Program-made: the position numbers and the translations under genes | Shown here: positions 51,711-62,619 of the stretch, piece by piece | Numbering within the stretch: position 1 is the first letter of the stretch | How the letters are laid out: each line of letters starts with the position of its first letter | Source of the DNA: JAHIYU01 sp964476155 | GTDB lineage: Bacteria; Krumholzibacteriota; Krumholzibacteriia; LZORAL124-64-63 | DNA: 64,000 bases | Assembly (NCBI GenBank): GCA_964476155.1 | Contig: CAYYYS010000008.1 | Coordinates: 1-64,000, forward strand | Direction of reading: 5' to 3' | The notes under the pieces: model-generated | Database searches by the model: none | What the model was told of the DNA's origin: nothing | Seen by the model: the letters and a program-made list of their open reading frames with translations, nothing else

Positions 51711-54377
51711 TTGAAGCTGATTATCGTCGAGTCACCCGCCAAGGCCCGTACCATAGAGAAATTCCTGTGCGGCGAATATACCGTCGCCGCCAGCTACGGC
51801 CATATCCGCGATCTGCCCGGCTCGGCGGGAGAGATCCCCGCAAAGTTCAAGGACCGGAACTGGGCCCGCCTCGGCGTCAATGTCGACGAGGACTACAGCC
51901 CCATCTATGTGGTGGGCAAGAACAGCAAGACCCACGTGACCGCCATGCGCAAGCTCTTGAAGGACGCGGACGAGCTGTTGCTGGCCACGGACGAGGACCG
52001 CGAGGGAGAGGCGATCAGCTGGCACGTGCTCGAGGTTCTCAACCCCAAGATTCCGGTCAAGCGGATCACCTTCCACGAAATCACCCAAAGCGCCATCGAG
52101 CGGGCCCTGGCCTCGCCGCGTGATGTGGATCTGCAGGTCGTGCGCGCCCAGGAGGGGCGCCGCATCCTGGACCGTCTCTTCGGCTACTCCCTGTCGCCCG
52201 TGCTCTGGAAGAAGGTGCGGACCAAGCTCAGCGCCGGTCGCGTACAGAGCGTGGCCCTGCGTTTGATCGTGGAATTGGAGGAAGCGCGCCAGCGTTTCCG
52301 GGAAGCCGAATACTGGGACCTGGAGGCGACCCTGAGCGCCGGCGGCACGCCCTTCTCCGCACGCCTCGTCAAGATGGATGACCGCCGCGTCGCCGCGGGC
52401 AAGGATTTCGACCCCGAGACCGGTGCGCTCGTCAAGTCCGACCGTCAGCACCTGGACGAAGACACGGCCACCTCGCTGGCCGCCGCCAGCCTGGACGCCG
52501 TTCCCTGGTGCGTGGGCCAAGTGGAGCGCAAGGAAACCCGCAAGCGGCCATCGCCACCCTTCATCACGTCGACACTCCAGCAAGCCGCCAGCTCGCGGCT
52601 GAACATGTCGCCCAGACGGGCCATGCAGGTCGCGCAACGGCTGTACGAGGGGCTCGACCTGGGTGGCACCCGCGAGGGCCTGATCACCTACATGAGAACC
52701 GATTCGCTGAACATGAGCGGGGAGGCCCTATCGGCGGCCGAGTCCTTCATTCGCGCGGAGTTCGGAACCGAGTACGCGCACGGTCCGCGCCACTATCGGA
52801 CAAAGTCGAAGTCGGCCCAGGAAGCGCACGAGGCCATTCGTCCCACCAACATGATGCGCACTCCGGATTCCCTGGCCCGGTACCTGGACAAGGAACAGCT
52901 GTCCCTGTATCGCCTGATCTGGCAGCGCGCCATCGCGTCGCAGATGACCGACGCCCTGCTCGACAACACCAAGGTCGATCTGTTGGCCAAGACCAACGAC
53001 CACGCTCTCGTCTTCCGCGCCAGCGGATCGGTCGTGCGATTCCCTGGATTCTACCGGGTCAGCGGCACGTCCGCAAAAGAGGCCCTGATCCCGGATCTCG
53101 AACAGGGCGAGGAAATCGGCGGCCAAGGCAGTGCGGTTTCCCTGGCCAAAGTCGACCCCCTGCGGCACGTGACGTCACCACCGGCCCGCTTCACCGAAGC
53201 CTCCCTGATCAAGCGCCTGGAGGAAGAGGGGATCGGTCGCCCGTCCACCTACGCGCCGACCATCTCCACCATCCAGCAGCGTGAATACGCGGTGAAGAAG
53301 AAGGGCGCCCTGTTGCCGACCTACGTGGGCATGGCCGTGACCCATCTGTTGCGCAAGCATTTCGCCAACTATGTGGACCTCAAGTTCACCGCGCGCATGG
53401 AAGAGGGGCTCGACGGTATCGCCGCGGGCAAGCTCGACCGACAGAGCTTCCTGGACGGTTTCTACAAGGGCGAGGGAGGCGACGCTGACGGGCTCGTCAG
53501 CACCATCGAGCGTGAATTGCCAAACATCGAGTATCCCGACATCCCCCTGGGTGAAGATCCCCGGACCGGTGCGCCCATGAAGGTGCGCATCGGACGAACC
53601 TACTATTACGTCCAGTCGGGGGAGGGCGACGACGCCCGGCGCGTGACCATACCCGTGGATCTGCTCATCGACGAGCTCACGCCACAACGGGCGTCCGAGT
53701 TGCTGGAAGCGCGAGACAAGTCCCGCGAGCCCATCGGCACCGATCCCGAAAGCGACAAGCCCATCTTCATCATGACGGGCCCCTACGGTCCGTACCTGCA
53801 GCTGGGTGAGGTTGTTGAAGACGGTCCCAAACCCAAGCGCGTCAGCCTGGGCCGCGGTACCGATCCGACCGCCGTCGACATGGAGCTCGCGCTGAAGCTG
53901 CTGGCCCTGCCGCGAGTGATCGGCGAGGATCCCGACAGCGGCAAGCCCGTGCGCGCGGGACTGGGACGCTTCGGCCCCTATGTGGAGCGCGAACGCATAT
54001 TCGCCAGCGTCGAGAACGTGGACACCCTTTTCACGATCACCCTCGCGGAAGCCATCGAGCGCATCGTCAACAAGAACAAGAAGACGGTGTTGAAGGAACT
54101 GGGCGCCCACCCCGAGAGTGGCGTGAATCTCCAGGTCATCAAGGGGCGCTATGGTCCCTACGTGACCGACGGCAAGGTCAATGCGTCCTTGCCCCGCGGC
54201 GATGATCCGACCGATCTGACCATGGACGGCGCTTTGGCGCTGCTGGCTTCCGCCGCCAAGCGCAAAAAGACTGGTAAGAAAAAGGTCGCCAAGAAGAAGA
54301 CGAAAAAGCAGACGACCAAGAAGAAGGTCGCCAAGAAAACCACCCGCAAAAAGACAACGAAGAAGAAGGCCACCTGA
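51711..54377 (+). CDS. topA: DNA topoisomerase I TopA
   Basis: 888 residues. Relaxes negative supercoils. N-terminal Toprim domain (KLIIVESPAKARTIEKFL; LATDEDREGEAISWHV), then the type IA core with catalytic Tyr at about 327 (LITYMRTDS). The C terminus has no Cys4 zinc fingers; instead it carries three TOPRIM-C repeats (IFIMTGPYGPYLQLGE; RAGLGRFGPYVE; QVIKGRYGPYVTDG) and a 40-residue lysine-rich tail. TTG start after GAGGAG. Ends in an ATG overlap with trmFO. Confidence 0.97.
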   Translation: MKLIIVESPAKARTIEKFLCGEYTVAASYGHIRDLPGSAGEIPAKFKDRNWARLGVNVDEDYSPIYVVGKNSKTHVTAMRKLLKDADELLLATDEDREGEAISWHVLEVLNPKIPVKRITFHEITQSAIERALASPRDVDLQVVRAQEGRRILDRLFGYSLSPVLWKKVRTKLSAGRVQSVALRLIVELEEARQRFREAEYWDLEATLSAGGTPFSARLVKMDDRRVAAGKDFDPETGALVKSDRQHLDEDTATSLAAASLDAVPWCVGQVERKETRKRPSPPFITSTLQQAASSRLNMSPRRAMQVAQRLYEGLDLGGTREGLITYMRTDSLNMSGEALSAAESFIRAEFGTEYAHGPRHYRTKSKSAQEAHEAIRPTNMMRTPDSLARYLDKEQLSLYRLIWQRAIASQMTDALLDNTKVDLLAKTNDHALVFRASGSVVRFPGFYRVSGTSAKEALIPDLEQGEEIGGQGSAVSLAKVDPLRHVTSPPARFTEASLIKRLEEEGIGRPSTYAPTISTIQQREYAVKKKGALLPTYVGMAVTHLLRKHFANYVDLKFTARMEEGLDGIAAGKLDRQSFLDGFYKGEGGDADGLVSTIERELPNIEYPDIPLGEDPRTGAPMKVRIGRTYYYVQSGEGDDARRVTIPVDLLIDELTPQRASELLEARDKSREPIGTDPESDKPIFIMTGPYGPYLQLGEVVEDGPKPKRVSLGRGTDPTAVDMELALKLLALPRVIGEDPDSGKPVRAGLGRFGPYVERERIFASVENVDTLFTITLAEAIERIVNKNKKTVLKELGAHPESGVNLQVIKGRYGPYVTDGKVNASLPRGDDPTDLTMDGALALLASAAKRKKTGKKKVAKKKTKKQTTKKKVAKKTTRKKTTKKKAT

Positions 54378-55735
54378 TGCCGACGGTTCACGTGGCGGGC
54401 GGAGGTCTCGCCGGCTGCGAAGCCGCCCTCCAACTGGCCCGCTTCGGTATTTCCGTCGTCATTCACGAGATGCGTCCCGACCGCGAGACGCCGGCCCACC
54501 AGGGCGGCGATCTGGCGCAGATCGTTTGCAGCAACTCCCTCAAGAGCACCGACCCTGCCACGGCTTCCGGCCTCTTCAAGCTGGAACTGGCCCGACTCGG
54601 CTGCCGCCTGCTGCCTATCGCCCATGCGTGCGCGGTACCCGCCGGCGCGGCTCTGGCCGTTGACAGGGCCGGTTTTTCCGCCCTCGTCGCCCAGGCGATG
54701 TACGAGCACCCCCTGATCGAGATCGTGCGCGATGAAGTCGTCGATCCGGTTGCCCTGGCCGACAACGCCTGGATCATCGCGACGGGTCCCCTGACTTCAC
54801 CGGGGCTCCACGCTGTCCTGGCGGATCTGACCGGGGGAGAGGGACTATTTTTCTTCGACGCTATCGCCCCCACTGTGACGCTCGAGTCATTGGACCTCGA
54901 CATCCTGTTCCGGGCCGCCCGTTACGATCGGGGCAATGCCGACTATCTCAATGCACCGATGAACGAGTCCGAGTATCTGGCCTTCCACAAGGAGCTTGTC
55001 GGCGCCGATTGCGCCGAGGTGCACGACTTCGATCGCGCCCATCTCTTCGCCGGCTGTCAGCCCATCGAGGAGATCGCCCTGTCCGGCCGGGACACACTGG
55101 CCTTCGGCCCGCTGCGACCGGTCGGGCTCGACGATCCGCGCACGGGAAAGCGTCCTCACGCCGTGGTTCAGTTGCGGCAGGAGAATCACGAAGGGACCCT
55201 CTATGGGCTGGTGGGGTTTCAGACCCGTCTGACCCAGGGCGAACAGCGGCGTGTTTTTCGCACGATACCCGGCCTGTCCCGGGCCGAGTTGGTTCGTTAC
55301 GGACAACTGCACCGCAACATCTTTCTCGATACACCGCGTCTGCTCGATCGGGATTTCTCCCTGCGCACACGCCCCGACATCGCCTTCGCCGGCCAGATCA
55401 CCGGTGTCGAAGGGTACGTGGAGTCGATCGCCTCGGGATTGACCACCGCCTGGCGTCTGGCCGCGCGTCTGCTCGGACGGGACGCGCCGTCCTGGCCGAG
55501 CGAGACACTCATGGGCGCCCTGCTGGACGGTTTTCTTTTCGACGCCACGTCGCCGAAGTTCTCACCCATGAACGTGAATTTCGGTTTGCTGCCTCCGCTG
55601 GCGGCTTCGCCACGCGGCCGTCGCGCACGACGTCTGCGACGCGAGGCCATGACCGCCCGCAGCGTGGAGGCCCTGGACCGCTATCTCCAGGACTCGTCCC
55701 TGCAGGGTCTGCTTGCCGCCGACACCACCCGGTGA
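54377..55735 (+). CDS. trmFO: Folate-dependent tRNA uridine-54 methyltransferase TrmFO
   Basis: 452 residues. Makes m5U54 in tRNA with methylene-tetrahydrofolate and FAD. N-terminal FAD site VAGGGLAGCEAALQLARFGI, then HEMRP, CSNSLKS, the NAPMNESEYLAF motif, FAGCQPIEEIA and FAGQITGVEGYVESIASGL. Normal length. The start overlaps the topA stop. The order topA-trmFO-xerC-hslV-hslU is the one known from Firmicutes. Confidence 0.97.
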   Translation: MPTVHVAGGGLAGCEAALQLARFGISVVIHEMRPDRETPAHQGGDLAQIVCSNSLKSTDPATASGLFKLELARLGCRLLPIAHACAVPAGAALAVDRAGFSALVAQAMYEHPLIEIVRDEVVDPVALADNAWIIATGPLTSPGLHAVLADLTGGEGLFFFDAIAPTVTLESLDLDILFRAARYDRGNADYLNAPMNESEYLAFHKELVGADCAEVHDFDRAHLFAGCQPIEEIALSGRDTLAFGPLRPVGLDDPRTGKRPHAVVQLRQENHEGTLYGLVGFQTRLTQGEQRRVFRTIPGLSRAELVRYGQLHRNIFLDTPRLLDRDFSLRTRPDIAFAGQITGVEGYVESIASGLTTAWRLAARLLGRDAPSWPSETLMGALLDGFLFDATSPKFSPMNVNFGLLPPLAASPRGRRARRLRREAMTARSVEALDRYLQDSSLQGLLAADTTR

Positions 55736-55759
55736 TAGATTTCCGCCGGGAGGATTCGC

Positions 55760-56710
55760 ATGGACCACGTCGTGTCTTTCGCACGCCACCTGACGATCGA
55801 AAAGGGCGCCGGCGAGCGCACGGTTACTGCGTACGTTCGCGACCTGGGTCAATTCCTGGCCACCTGCCACGACCTGGAGCATCTTCCCGCGGCACCAACG
55901 GACGCGGATTGGCGCACACTGTTCGATCAGCGGGCTCCCGTGCGGGATCACATGGCCATGTTGCGCCGTCGCAAGCGCGCCCACGCCACGATTGCCCGCC
56001 AACTCGCGGCCATCCGGGCCTTCGCGCGCTACCTGCAACTGGCGGGTGTCCTGTCCACGGTACCGGACACGCTGGCTCGCGGAACCTCCGCCGGACGAGA
56101 GCGTAGACTTCCGCGCGATCTGACCGAGGAAATGATCGAGGATCTCTTGAGTTTGCCTGATGCCTCCACGCCCCGTGGCCGGCGCGATCGGGCGATGCTG
56201 GAGGTCATCTACGGGCTGGGTCTGCGCCTGGCGGAGATCGTCGGCCTTAATCTGGGGGCTCTCGACTTCGCTTCTGAACGGGTCAAGGTCCTGGGCAAGG
56301 GAAACAAGGAACGCATCCTGCCCTTGCTGGGTTTGACGGCCCGTCGGTTGTGCGAGCATCTGGACGGTCGTCTGTCGCCGGAAACGGCCATGAACCTGGC
56401 CGACGGCACGTTGTCGGCAGCCGAGGCCGCCCGACCGGTCTTCGAAGGTCGACCGGGCCGGCGTATCGCCCCGCGGACGGTGCAGCAGCGGGTCGCACAC
56501 TATGCGGGGCAGCTGGCCGGACTGCGCGGCGTCTCGCCGCATACCCTGCGCCACAGTTTCGCCACGCACCTGCTCGACGGGGGCGCCGGCATTCGCGTCG
56601 TTCAGGATCTCCTGGGTCACGAGCATCTGGCCACGACCCAGATCTACACGCATCTTTCGCGCGCCCGGCTGCGCGAGGAATTCCGCAAGGCCCATCCCCG
56701 GTCCGACTGA
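55760..56710 (+). CDS. xerC: Tyrosine recombinase XerC-like
   Basis: 316 residues. Resolves chromosome dimers at dif together with XerD. N-terminal SAM-like core-binding domain (about 1-95) and a catalytic domain with R156 (GLGLRLAEIVGL), Lys in VLGKGNKERILPL, H261-x-x-R264 (HTLRHSFATHLL), the second His in LLGHEHLATTQ and nucleophile Y296 (IYTHLSRARL). All catalytic residues are present. Named XerC by context; XerD or XerH specificity cannot be excluded. Confidence 0.92.
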   Translation: MDHVVSFARHLTIEKGAGERTVTAYVRDLGQFLATCHDLEHLPAAPTDADWRTLFDQRAPVRDHMAMLRRRKRAHATIARQLAAIRAFARYLQLAGVLSTVPDTLARGTSAGRERRLPRDLTEEMIEDLLSLPDASTPRGRRDRAMLEVIYGLGLRLAEIVGLNLGALDFASERVKVLGKGNKERILPLLGLTARRLCEHLDGRLSPETAMNLADGTLSAAEAARPVFEGRPGRRIAPRTVQQRVAHYAGQLAGLRGVSPHTLRHSFATHLLDGGAGIRVVQDLLGHEHLATTQIYTHLSRARLREEFRKAHPRSD

Positions 56711-56737
56711 CCGGTGGCGGGTGAAACGAGAGTGACT

Positions 56738-57288
56738 ATGAGTATTTTGCGATCAACCACCGTACTGGCGGTGCTGCGCGACGGACGGGGCGCCATGGCC
56801 AGCGACGGCCAGGTCACCCTGGGAGAGACCGTGGTCAAGCACGGCGCCGTCAAGGTGCGCACCCTGTTCGAGGACCGTGTCCTGGTCGGCTTTGCCGGGG
56901 GAGCCGCCGACGCGCTCACCCTCTTCGAAAAGTTCGAGGGACACCTGGAACGCTACCGGGGCAATCTGCGCCGCGCCACCGTGGAGTTGGCGCGCGAATG
57001 GCGCAACGACAAGATCCTGCGCCGCCTGGAAGCCATGATCCTGGTCATGGACGCCGAAGGCATCTTCACCGTGTCCGGCAACGGCGACGTGATCGAGGGC
57101 GAACAGGGTACCGCCGCGGTAGGCTCGGGGTCGCCCTACGCATTGGCGGCGGCACGAGCGTTAATGCGCCACACTGAGATGCCGGCCGCGGATATCTGCC
57201 GCGAGGCCATGGCCCTGGCGGGCGAAACCTGCATCTACACCAACGACCATGTCTCGCTGCTGACTCTCGGGGACGGGGAGGGCCAGGG

Positions 57289-57292
<4 letters not shown>
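56738..57292 (+). CDS. hslV: ATP-dependent protease peptidase subunit HslV
   Basis: 184 residues. N-terminal-nucleophile peptidase of the HslUV protease. SILRSTTVLAVLRDGRGAMASDGQVTLG is the family start; the catalytic Thr is the first of the TT pair (residue 7), so a short propeptide must be removed. EAMILVMDAEGIFTVSGNGDV and GSGSPYALAAARAL follow. ATG 56738 is preferred to an in-frame GTG at 56714. Overlaps hslU by 4 nt. Confidence 0.96.
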
Positions 57293-58641
<1,349 letters not shown>

Positions 58642-58642
58642 T

Positions 58643-58673
58643 CCGTCCCCGGACGGCGGCGGGCTCAACCCGC
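58643..58673 (+). other. Two small hairpins between hslU and argF
   Basis: CCGTC (58643-58647) pairs with GACGG (58652-58656), and GCGGG (58659-58663) pairs with CCCGC (58669-58673). There is no T tract, so they are not clear terminators. They could affect mRNA ends or translation of argF, whose ribosome binding site (GAGGAG) follows directly. Confidence 0.3.
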
Positions 58674-58684
58674 GAGGAGACAAG

Positions 58685-59602
58685 ATGAAACTCGGACAGA
58701 AGGACTTCCTGGGCATCGACAGGTTCACCACCGAGGAGCTGCGAGGCATCCTCGAACTGGCCAGTGAGCAGAAGCCCCTGGCGCGCGCCCACGAGTTGCC
58801 GCACACCCATCCCAACCGCACCCTGGCCTGCGTCTTCGCCAAGCCGAGCCTGCGCACGCGCGTGAGCTTCGAGATCGCCATGCAGCAGCTGGGCGGCAAC
58901 TCCCTGTTCATCACGGACAAGGAAATCGGCATGGGCACCCGCGAGTCGGTCTACGACGTGGCCAAGGTGCTGAGCCGTTTCGTCGACGGCATCATGATCC
59001 GCTGGTTCGACCAGGGCGAGGTCAACGAATTGGCCGAGCATGCCACCGTGCCGGTCATCAACGGTCTGACCGATCTGCTGCATCCCTGCCAGGTCATGGG
59101 CGACATCCTGACGATCGAGGAACACCTCGGCACCATCGACAACAAGACAGTGGTCATGGTGGGCGACGGCAACAACCTGGCCAACAGCTGGCTCAACGCC
59201 GCGCGCCGCTTCCCCTTCAACTTCGTCCTGGCCTGCCCCAAGGGCTACGAGCCCGACGAGGCGATCCTGGCCGCGGCCGAAAAGGACGGCGCCTCCTACT
59301 GCATCATGAACGACCCGCAGGCGGCCATCGAAGGCGCTGACGTGATCTACAGCGACGCCTTCTACAGCATGGGCCAGGAGGAAGAGGCCAAGAAGCGCCG
59401 CACCGACTTCGCGCCCTTCCAGATCACCGCCGATCTGCTCAAGAGTGCCAAGGACGACCATATCGTCCTGCACTGCCTGCCCGCCCACCGCGGTGAGGAG
59501 ATCACGGACGAGGTCATGGACGGCACCCACAGCGCCGTCTTCGACGAAGCCGAGAACCGCTTGCACATCCAGCGGGCCATCGTCGCCCTGCTGGTGAAGT
59601 AG
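58685..59602 (+). CDS. argF: Ornithine carbamoyltransferase ArgF
   Basis: 305 residues. Makes citrulline from ornithine and carbamoyl phosphate. Carbamoyl-phosphate loop KPSLRTRVSFE (a variant of STRTR), HPCQVMGD, the ornithine-side DGNNLANSWLNAA and HCLPAHRGEEI motifs, and ENRLHIQRAI at the end. The retained HCLPA region argues for ornithine rather than acetyl- or succinylornithine as substrate. AGGAG before the ATG. Confidence 0.94.
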   Translation: MKLGQKDFLGIDRFTTEELRGILELASEQKPLARAHELPHTHPNRTLACVFAKPSLRTRVSFEIAMQQLGGNSLFITDKEIGMGTRESVYDVAKVLSRFVDGIMIRWFDQGEVNELAEHATVPVINGLTDLLHPCQVMGDILTIEEHLGTIDNKTVVMVGDGNNLANSWLNAARRFPFNFVLACPKGYEPDEAILAAAEKDGASYCIMNDPQAAIEGADVIYSDAFYSMGQEEEAKKRRTDFAPFQITADLLKSAKDDHIVLHCLPAHRGEEITDEVMDGTHSAVFDEAENRLHIQRAIVALLVK

Positions 59603-59606
59603 GGAC

Positions 59607-60896
59607 GTGCGTAAGGGAGACGGCATCAGGGGACGACGGGCCGCCACGGCGGCCCCGGCTCTACTTTTCTGTCTGCTGGCCGCATGCGCCACCATCGAGG
59701 CGCCACGTGGCGGTCCCGTGGATGAGACGCCTCCCGACGTGGTGTCCGTGACACCCGATTCGGGAACGGTGGGCCTGTCCGTTTTGGATCGCATAGAGAT
59801 CGAGTTTTCGGAGAAGGTGACGCCTACGCCGGCCGCGCGGTTCGTCCACTTCTATCCGGCCCTCGACGTGAAGGGCACGAAGTGGTCGGGACGGCGACGC
59901 GCCACGATTTCCTTCCTCGAGTCGCTACCGCCGGACACGGTGATCGTGGTGGAGATCCCCAAGGGGTACACCGATGTTCATCGGGTCGAGAGCGTCACCT
60001 CGCGACGCTACCCCCTGGCCACGGCCGACAGCCTGCCCGGCGGTGAGATCACCGGTGTGTTGATGTTCGGGGAGGACCCGGCGTCGTGGGCGGTCGTGGA
60101 GCTCTACCCGGTTCCGCCCGACACACTCGAGTATTTCCAACAGGACATCCTGCGCCGGACCGAAGCGGACAGCACGGGCCGCTTCGCTTTGCCCTGGCTC
60201 ATGGTTCCGGGTGGCCCCTATCTGCTGCGCGCATTCGTCGATGACAACGAGGATTTTCGGCCGGCCGATAGCGAGCCCCAGCGTCTGTTGCCGTTGGACG
60301 TGAGTATATCCGTCGAATCGCCCGTCGTGGATGTCGGCAGCCACGTCATTTACAGTCCACAGACTCCGGGCCGTCTGTTGGGACACCTCGTTGCCGAGGT
60401 CGATACTCGAGCCTTGTTCGGCTGGACCGAGAAGGTCGCCGAGGCCGACACCGGTTTCGTGCCCCGGCATGCGACTCGCCAGCCGAACGACCTGGCCGGC
60501 GTCACTCCCGGCGACACGGCGATCTTCGACCCGGCGGGTCCCGGTCTCGTCCGCGCCATCGTCTTCGCCGATCTCGACAGCGACAGCCTATTGAGCGCAC
60601 TACCCGATTCAACGGTCTTGCCCGACTCGGTGATCTGGCGCTGGGAACCCTACGCCACCGTCGACACGCTCACGGTCGAACCTGGTCTGGACCTGCTCTC
60701 GCTGTTGCCGGCCCCTGGCGATTCCCTGCGTCCCTGTGCCACGCCACCGCCGGTGAAGGTTGTCCTTCCCGACACCACGACCGCCGCGGCCGACTCGTCC
60801 CTGGGCGCTTTGGGCACGGTGAGTACTCCGTCCGACAGCCTGGTCGTCCCGTCCGAAACGGACACCACGGTGAGCGAAGAGGATGAGACGCCATGA
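59607..60896 (+). CDS. Big_5/SbsA-like Ig-domain lipoprotein
   Basis: 429 residues. Lipoprotein signal with lipobox LLAAC (APALLFCLLAACATIEAP). Next PVDETPPDVVSVTPDSGTVGLSVLDRIEIEFSEKVTP is the start of an SbsA Ig-like (Big_5) domain; a second beta domain with GEITGVLMFG...VVELYPV resembles a carboxypeptidase-regulatory-type fold, including YLLRAFVDDNEDFRPADSE. The Thr/Ser/Asp-rich C terminus is probably disordered. Such proteins are common in Bacteroidetes and relatives. GTG start with a weak ribosome binding site; probably coupled to argF. Function unknown. Confidence 0.75.
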   Translation: MRKGDGIRGRRAATAAPALLFCLLAACATIEAPRGGPVDETPPDVVSVTPDSGTVGLSVLDRIEIEFSEKVTPTPAARFVHFYPALDVKGTKWSGRRRATISFLESLPPDTVIVVEIPKGYTDVHRVESVTSRRYPLATADSLPGGEITGVLMFGEDPASWAVVELYPVPPDTLEYFQQDILRRTEADSTGRFALPWLMVPGGPYLLRAFVDDNEDFRPADSEPQRLLPLDVSISVESPVVDVGSHVIYSPQTPGRLLGHLVAEVDTRALFGWTEKVAEADTGFVPRHATRQPNDLAGVTPGDTAIFDPAGPGLVRAIVFADLDSDSLLSALPDSTVLPDSVIWRWEPYATVDTLTVEPGLDLLSLLPAPGDSLRPCATPPPVKVVLPDTTTAAADSSLGALGTVSTPSDSLVVPSETDTTVSEEDETP

Positions 60897-61720
60897 GCCC
60901 CCGACTTCCCTTCGCGAAGATGCATGGCGCGGGCAACGATTTCGTCATGTTGACGGAGCAGGATCTGCACGGCTCGGGCGTGGAGGTGTCATCATCCCTG
61001 ATCATGCGTCTCTGCGACCGGCGGCGCGGGGTGGGGGCCGACGGTCTGATCGTCATCCGCGACGATCATCGCGCCGATTTCGCCATGACCTATTACAACA
61101 GTGACGGCGGCCAGGCGGAGATGTGCGGCAACGGCGCGCGGTGCGCTTTCGCCCACGCTCGGACCCTCGGTCTGGTCGACGAGGACGGCGGTGTATGCGC
61201 CACCGATTCCGGAGACGTACACGGCACATTCGCCGGAGCGACGTTTACCGTCGAGCTGACACCGCCGCGTGATCTCGGCCTGAACGTAGCAGCCGAGACC
61301 GACCACCCTTTCGCGGCCCTGCATTTCGTCAACACGGGCGTCCCGCATCTCGTGATTCCGGTGAACGAACTGGAAACCATCAATCTCCCGGAGTGGGGGA
61401 GAGCGTTGCGCGGTGACCCGGCCTTCGCACCCGGAGGCGTCAACGTCAATTGGGTCGCAAAACAGCCCGGCACCGACGTCTGGCTGATCCGGACCTACGA
61501 ACGCGGCGTGGAGGCCGAGACCCTCGCCTGTGGAACCGGCGCTTCGGCCGCCGCCCTGATTCTGCATGAACTTGGTCTGTCCGCGTCCCCTGTCGCGTTG
61601 TTGACACGCGGCGGCGATCGGTTGACCATCTACCTGGACAAACAAGCCAACGAACTCACGCTGCGTCTGAGCGGCCCAGCGGTCACAGTCTTCAGTGGGG
61701 AAGTGATTTGGGATGACTGA
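60893..61720 (+). CDS. dapF: Diaminopimelate epimerase DapF
   Basis: 275 residues. Converts LL- to meso-diaminopimelate for lysine and peptidoglycan. Two catalytic cysteines: C78 (MCGNGARCAFAH) and C213 (LACGTGASAAAL). N terminus PFAKMHGAGNDFVML is diagnostic. ATGA overlap with the lipoprotein gene; overlaps dapA by 8 nt. Confidence 0.97.
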   Translation: MSPRLPFAKMHGAGNDFVMLTEQDLHGSGVEVSSSLIMRLCDRRRGVGADGLIVIRDDHRADFAMTYYNSDGGQAEMCGNGARCAFAHARTLGLVDEDGGVCATDSGDVHGTFAGATFTVELTPPRDLGLNVAAETDHPFAALHFVNTGVPHLVIPVNELETINLPEWGRALRGDPAFAPGGVNVNWVAKQPGTDVWLIRTYERGVEAETLACGTGASAAALILHELGLSASPVALLTRGGDRLTIYLDKQANELTLRLSGPAVTVFSGEVIWDD

Positions 61721-62618
61721 CCAGAGATACGAGCTGCCCACCGGCGTGTACACGGCCCTGATAACGCCTTTCCGGGACGACCAGGTTGACCGGGACGCCT
61801 GGGAGCACCTCGTGGATCGTCAGGTGACCGCCGGCGTGGCCGGTCTGGTGCCCGTGGGGTGTACGGGGGAGGCCGCCGCCCTGTCCCTGCCGGAACGCGA
61901 GTGGTTGGTGCGCAAGTGCGCGGAGATCGCCGACGGGCGCTGCGCCATCATCGCCGGCACCGGCACCAACGTGACCGCCGGGACGATCGAATTGACGCGC
62001 GCGGCCACGGACTGGGGTATCCAGGCGGCCATGCTCATTTCCCCCTACTACAACAAGCCGCAGCAGCACGGGCTGATCGCCCACTATCACGCCGTGGCCG
62101 AGGCGGTCGACATACCGCTGGTGGTGTACAACGTCCCCGGCCGCACGGCCGTGAACATCCTGCCCGAAACCGTAAAGGCCATCGCCGAACATCCCAACGT
62201 CACGGCCGTCAAGGAAGCCAGCGGCGATCTGGTGCAGATCGAGGCCATCTGCAAGACCTCCGGCATCCAGGTCTTCTCGGGAGACGACGGCTTGAATCTG
62301 GACATTTTCCGGCTGGGCGCCGTGGGGGCCATCTCGGTCCTAAGCAATGTGCTGCCGGCCACGACCGTGTCCTTGTGGACCGCCTGGCAAAATGGTGACA
62401 CGGCACGCGCCGAGGAAATCGCCGCGTCTGTCGCACCGGTGATCGAGGCCTGTTTCCGCGAGACGAATCCGGTTCCGGCCAAGGAGATGCTGAGTCTCAT
62501 GGGATTCTGCACCTCCGCACCGCGTCTGCCCCTGGTGACCGCCACGGACGAGACCCGGGCCTGGCTGCGCAAATTCCACGACGGCCCCTTGGCCGCGCTC
62601 CTGCAAGCGGAGGCCTGA
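61713..62618 (+). CDS. dapA: 4-hydroxy-tetrahydrodipicolinate synthase DapA
   Basis: 301 residues. Condenses pyruvate with aspartate semialdehyde. TIM barrel with Schiff-base Lys at 167 (AVKEASGDLVQ), GCTGEAAALSLPE, and YNVPGRTAVNI containing the catalytic Tyr. Length typical. Begins inside dapF and ends 1 bp before dapB, so the three dap genes form one operon. Confidence 0.97.
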   Translation: MTDQRYELPTGVYTALITPFRDDQVDRDAWEHLVDRQVTAGVAGLVPVGCTGEAAALSLPEREWLVRKCAEIADGRCAIIAGTGTNVTAGTIELTRAATDWGIQAAMLISPYYNKPQQHGLIAHYHAVAEAVDIPLVVYNVPGRTAVNILPETVKAIAEHPNVTAVKEASGDLVQIEAICKTSGIQVFSGDDGLNLDIFRLGAVGAISVLSNVLPATTVSLWTAWQNGDTARAEEIAASVAPVIEACFRETNPVPAKEMLSLMGFCTSAPRLPLVTATDETRAWLRKFHDGPLAALLQAEA

Positions 62619-62619
62619 G

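Noticed and set aside
60264..60271. GCCGATAG, a sigma-28 -10-like element
   Set aside because: Inside the Big_5 lipoprotein gene, with CAAC rather than TAAA at the -35 position.
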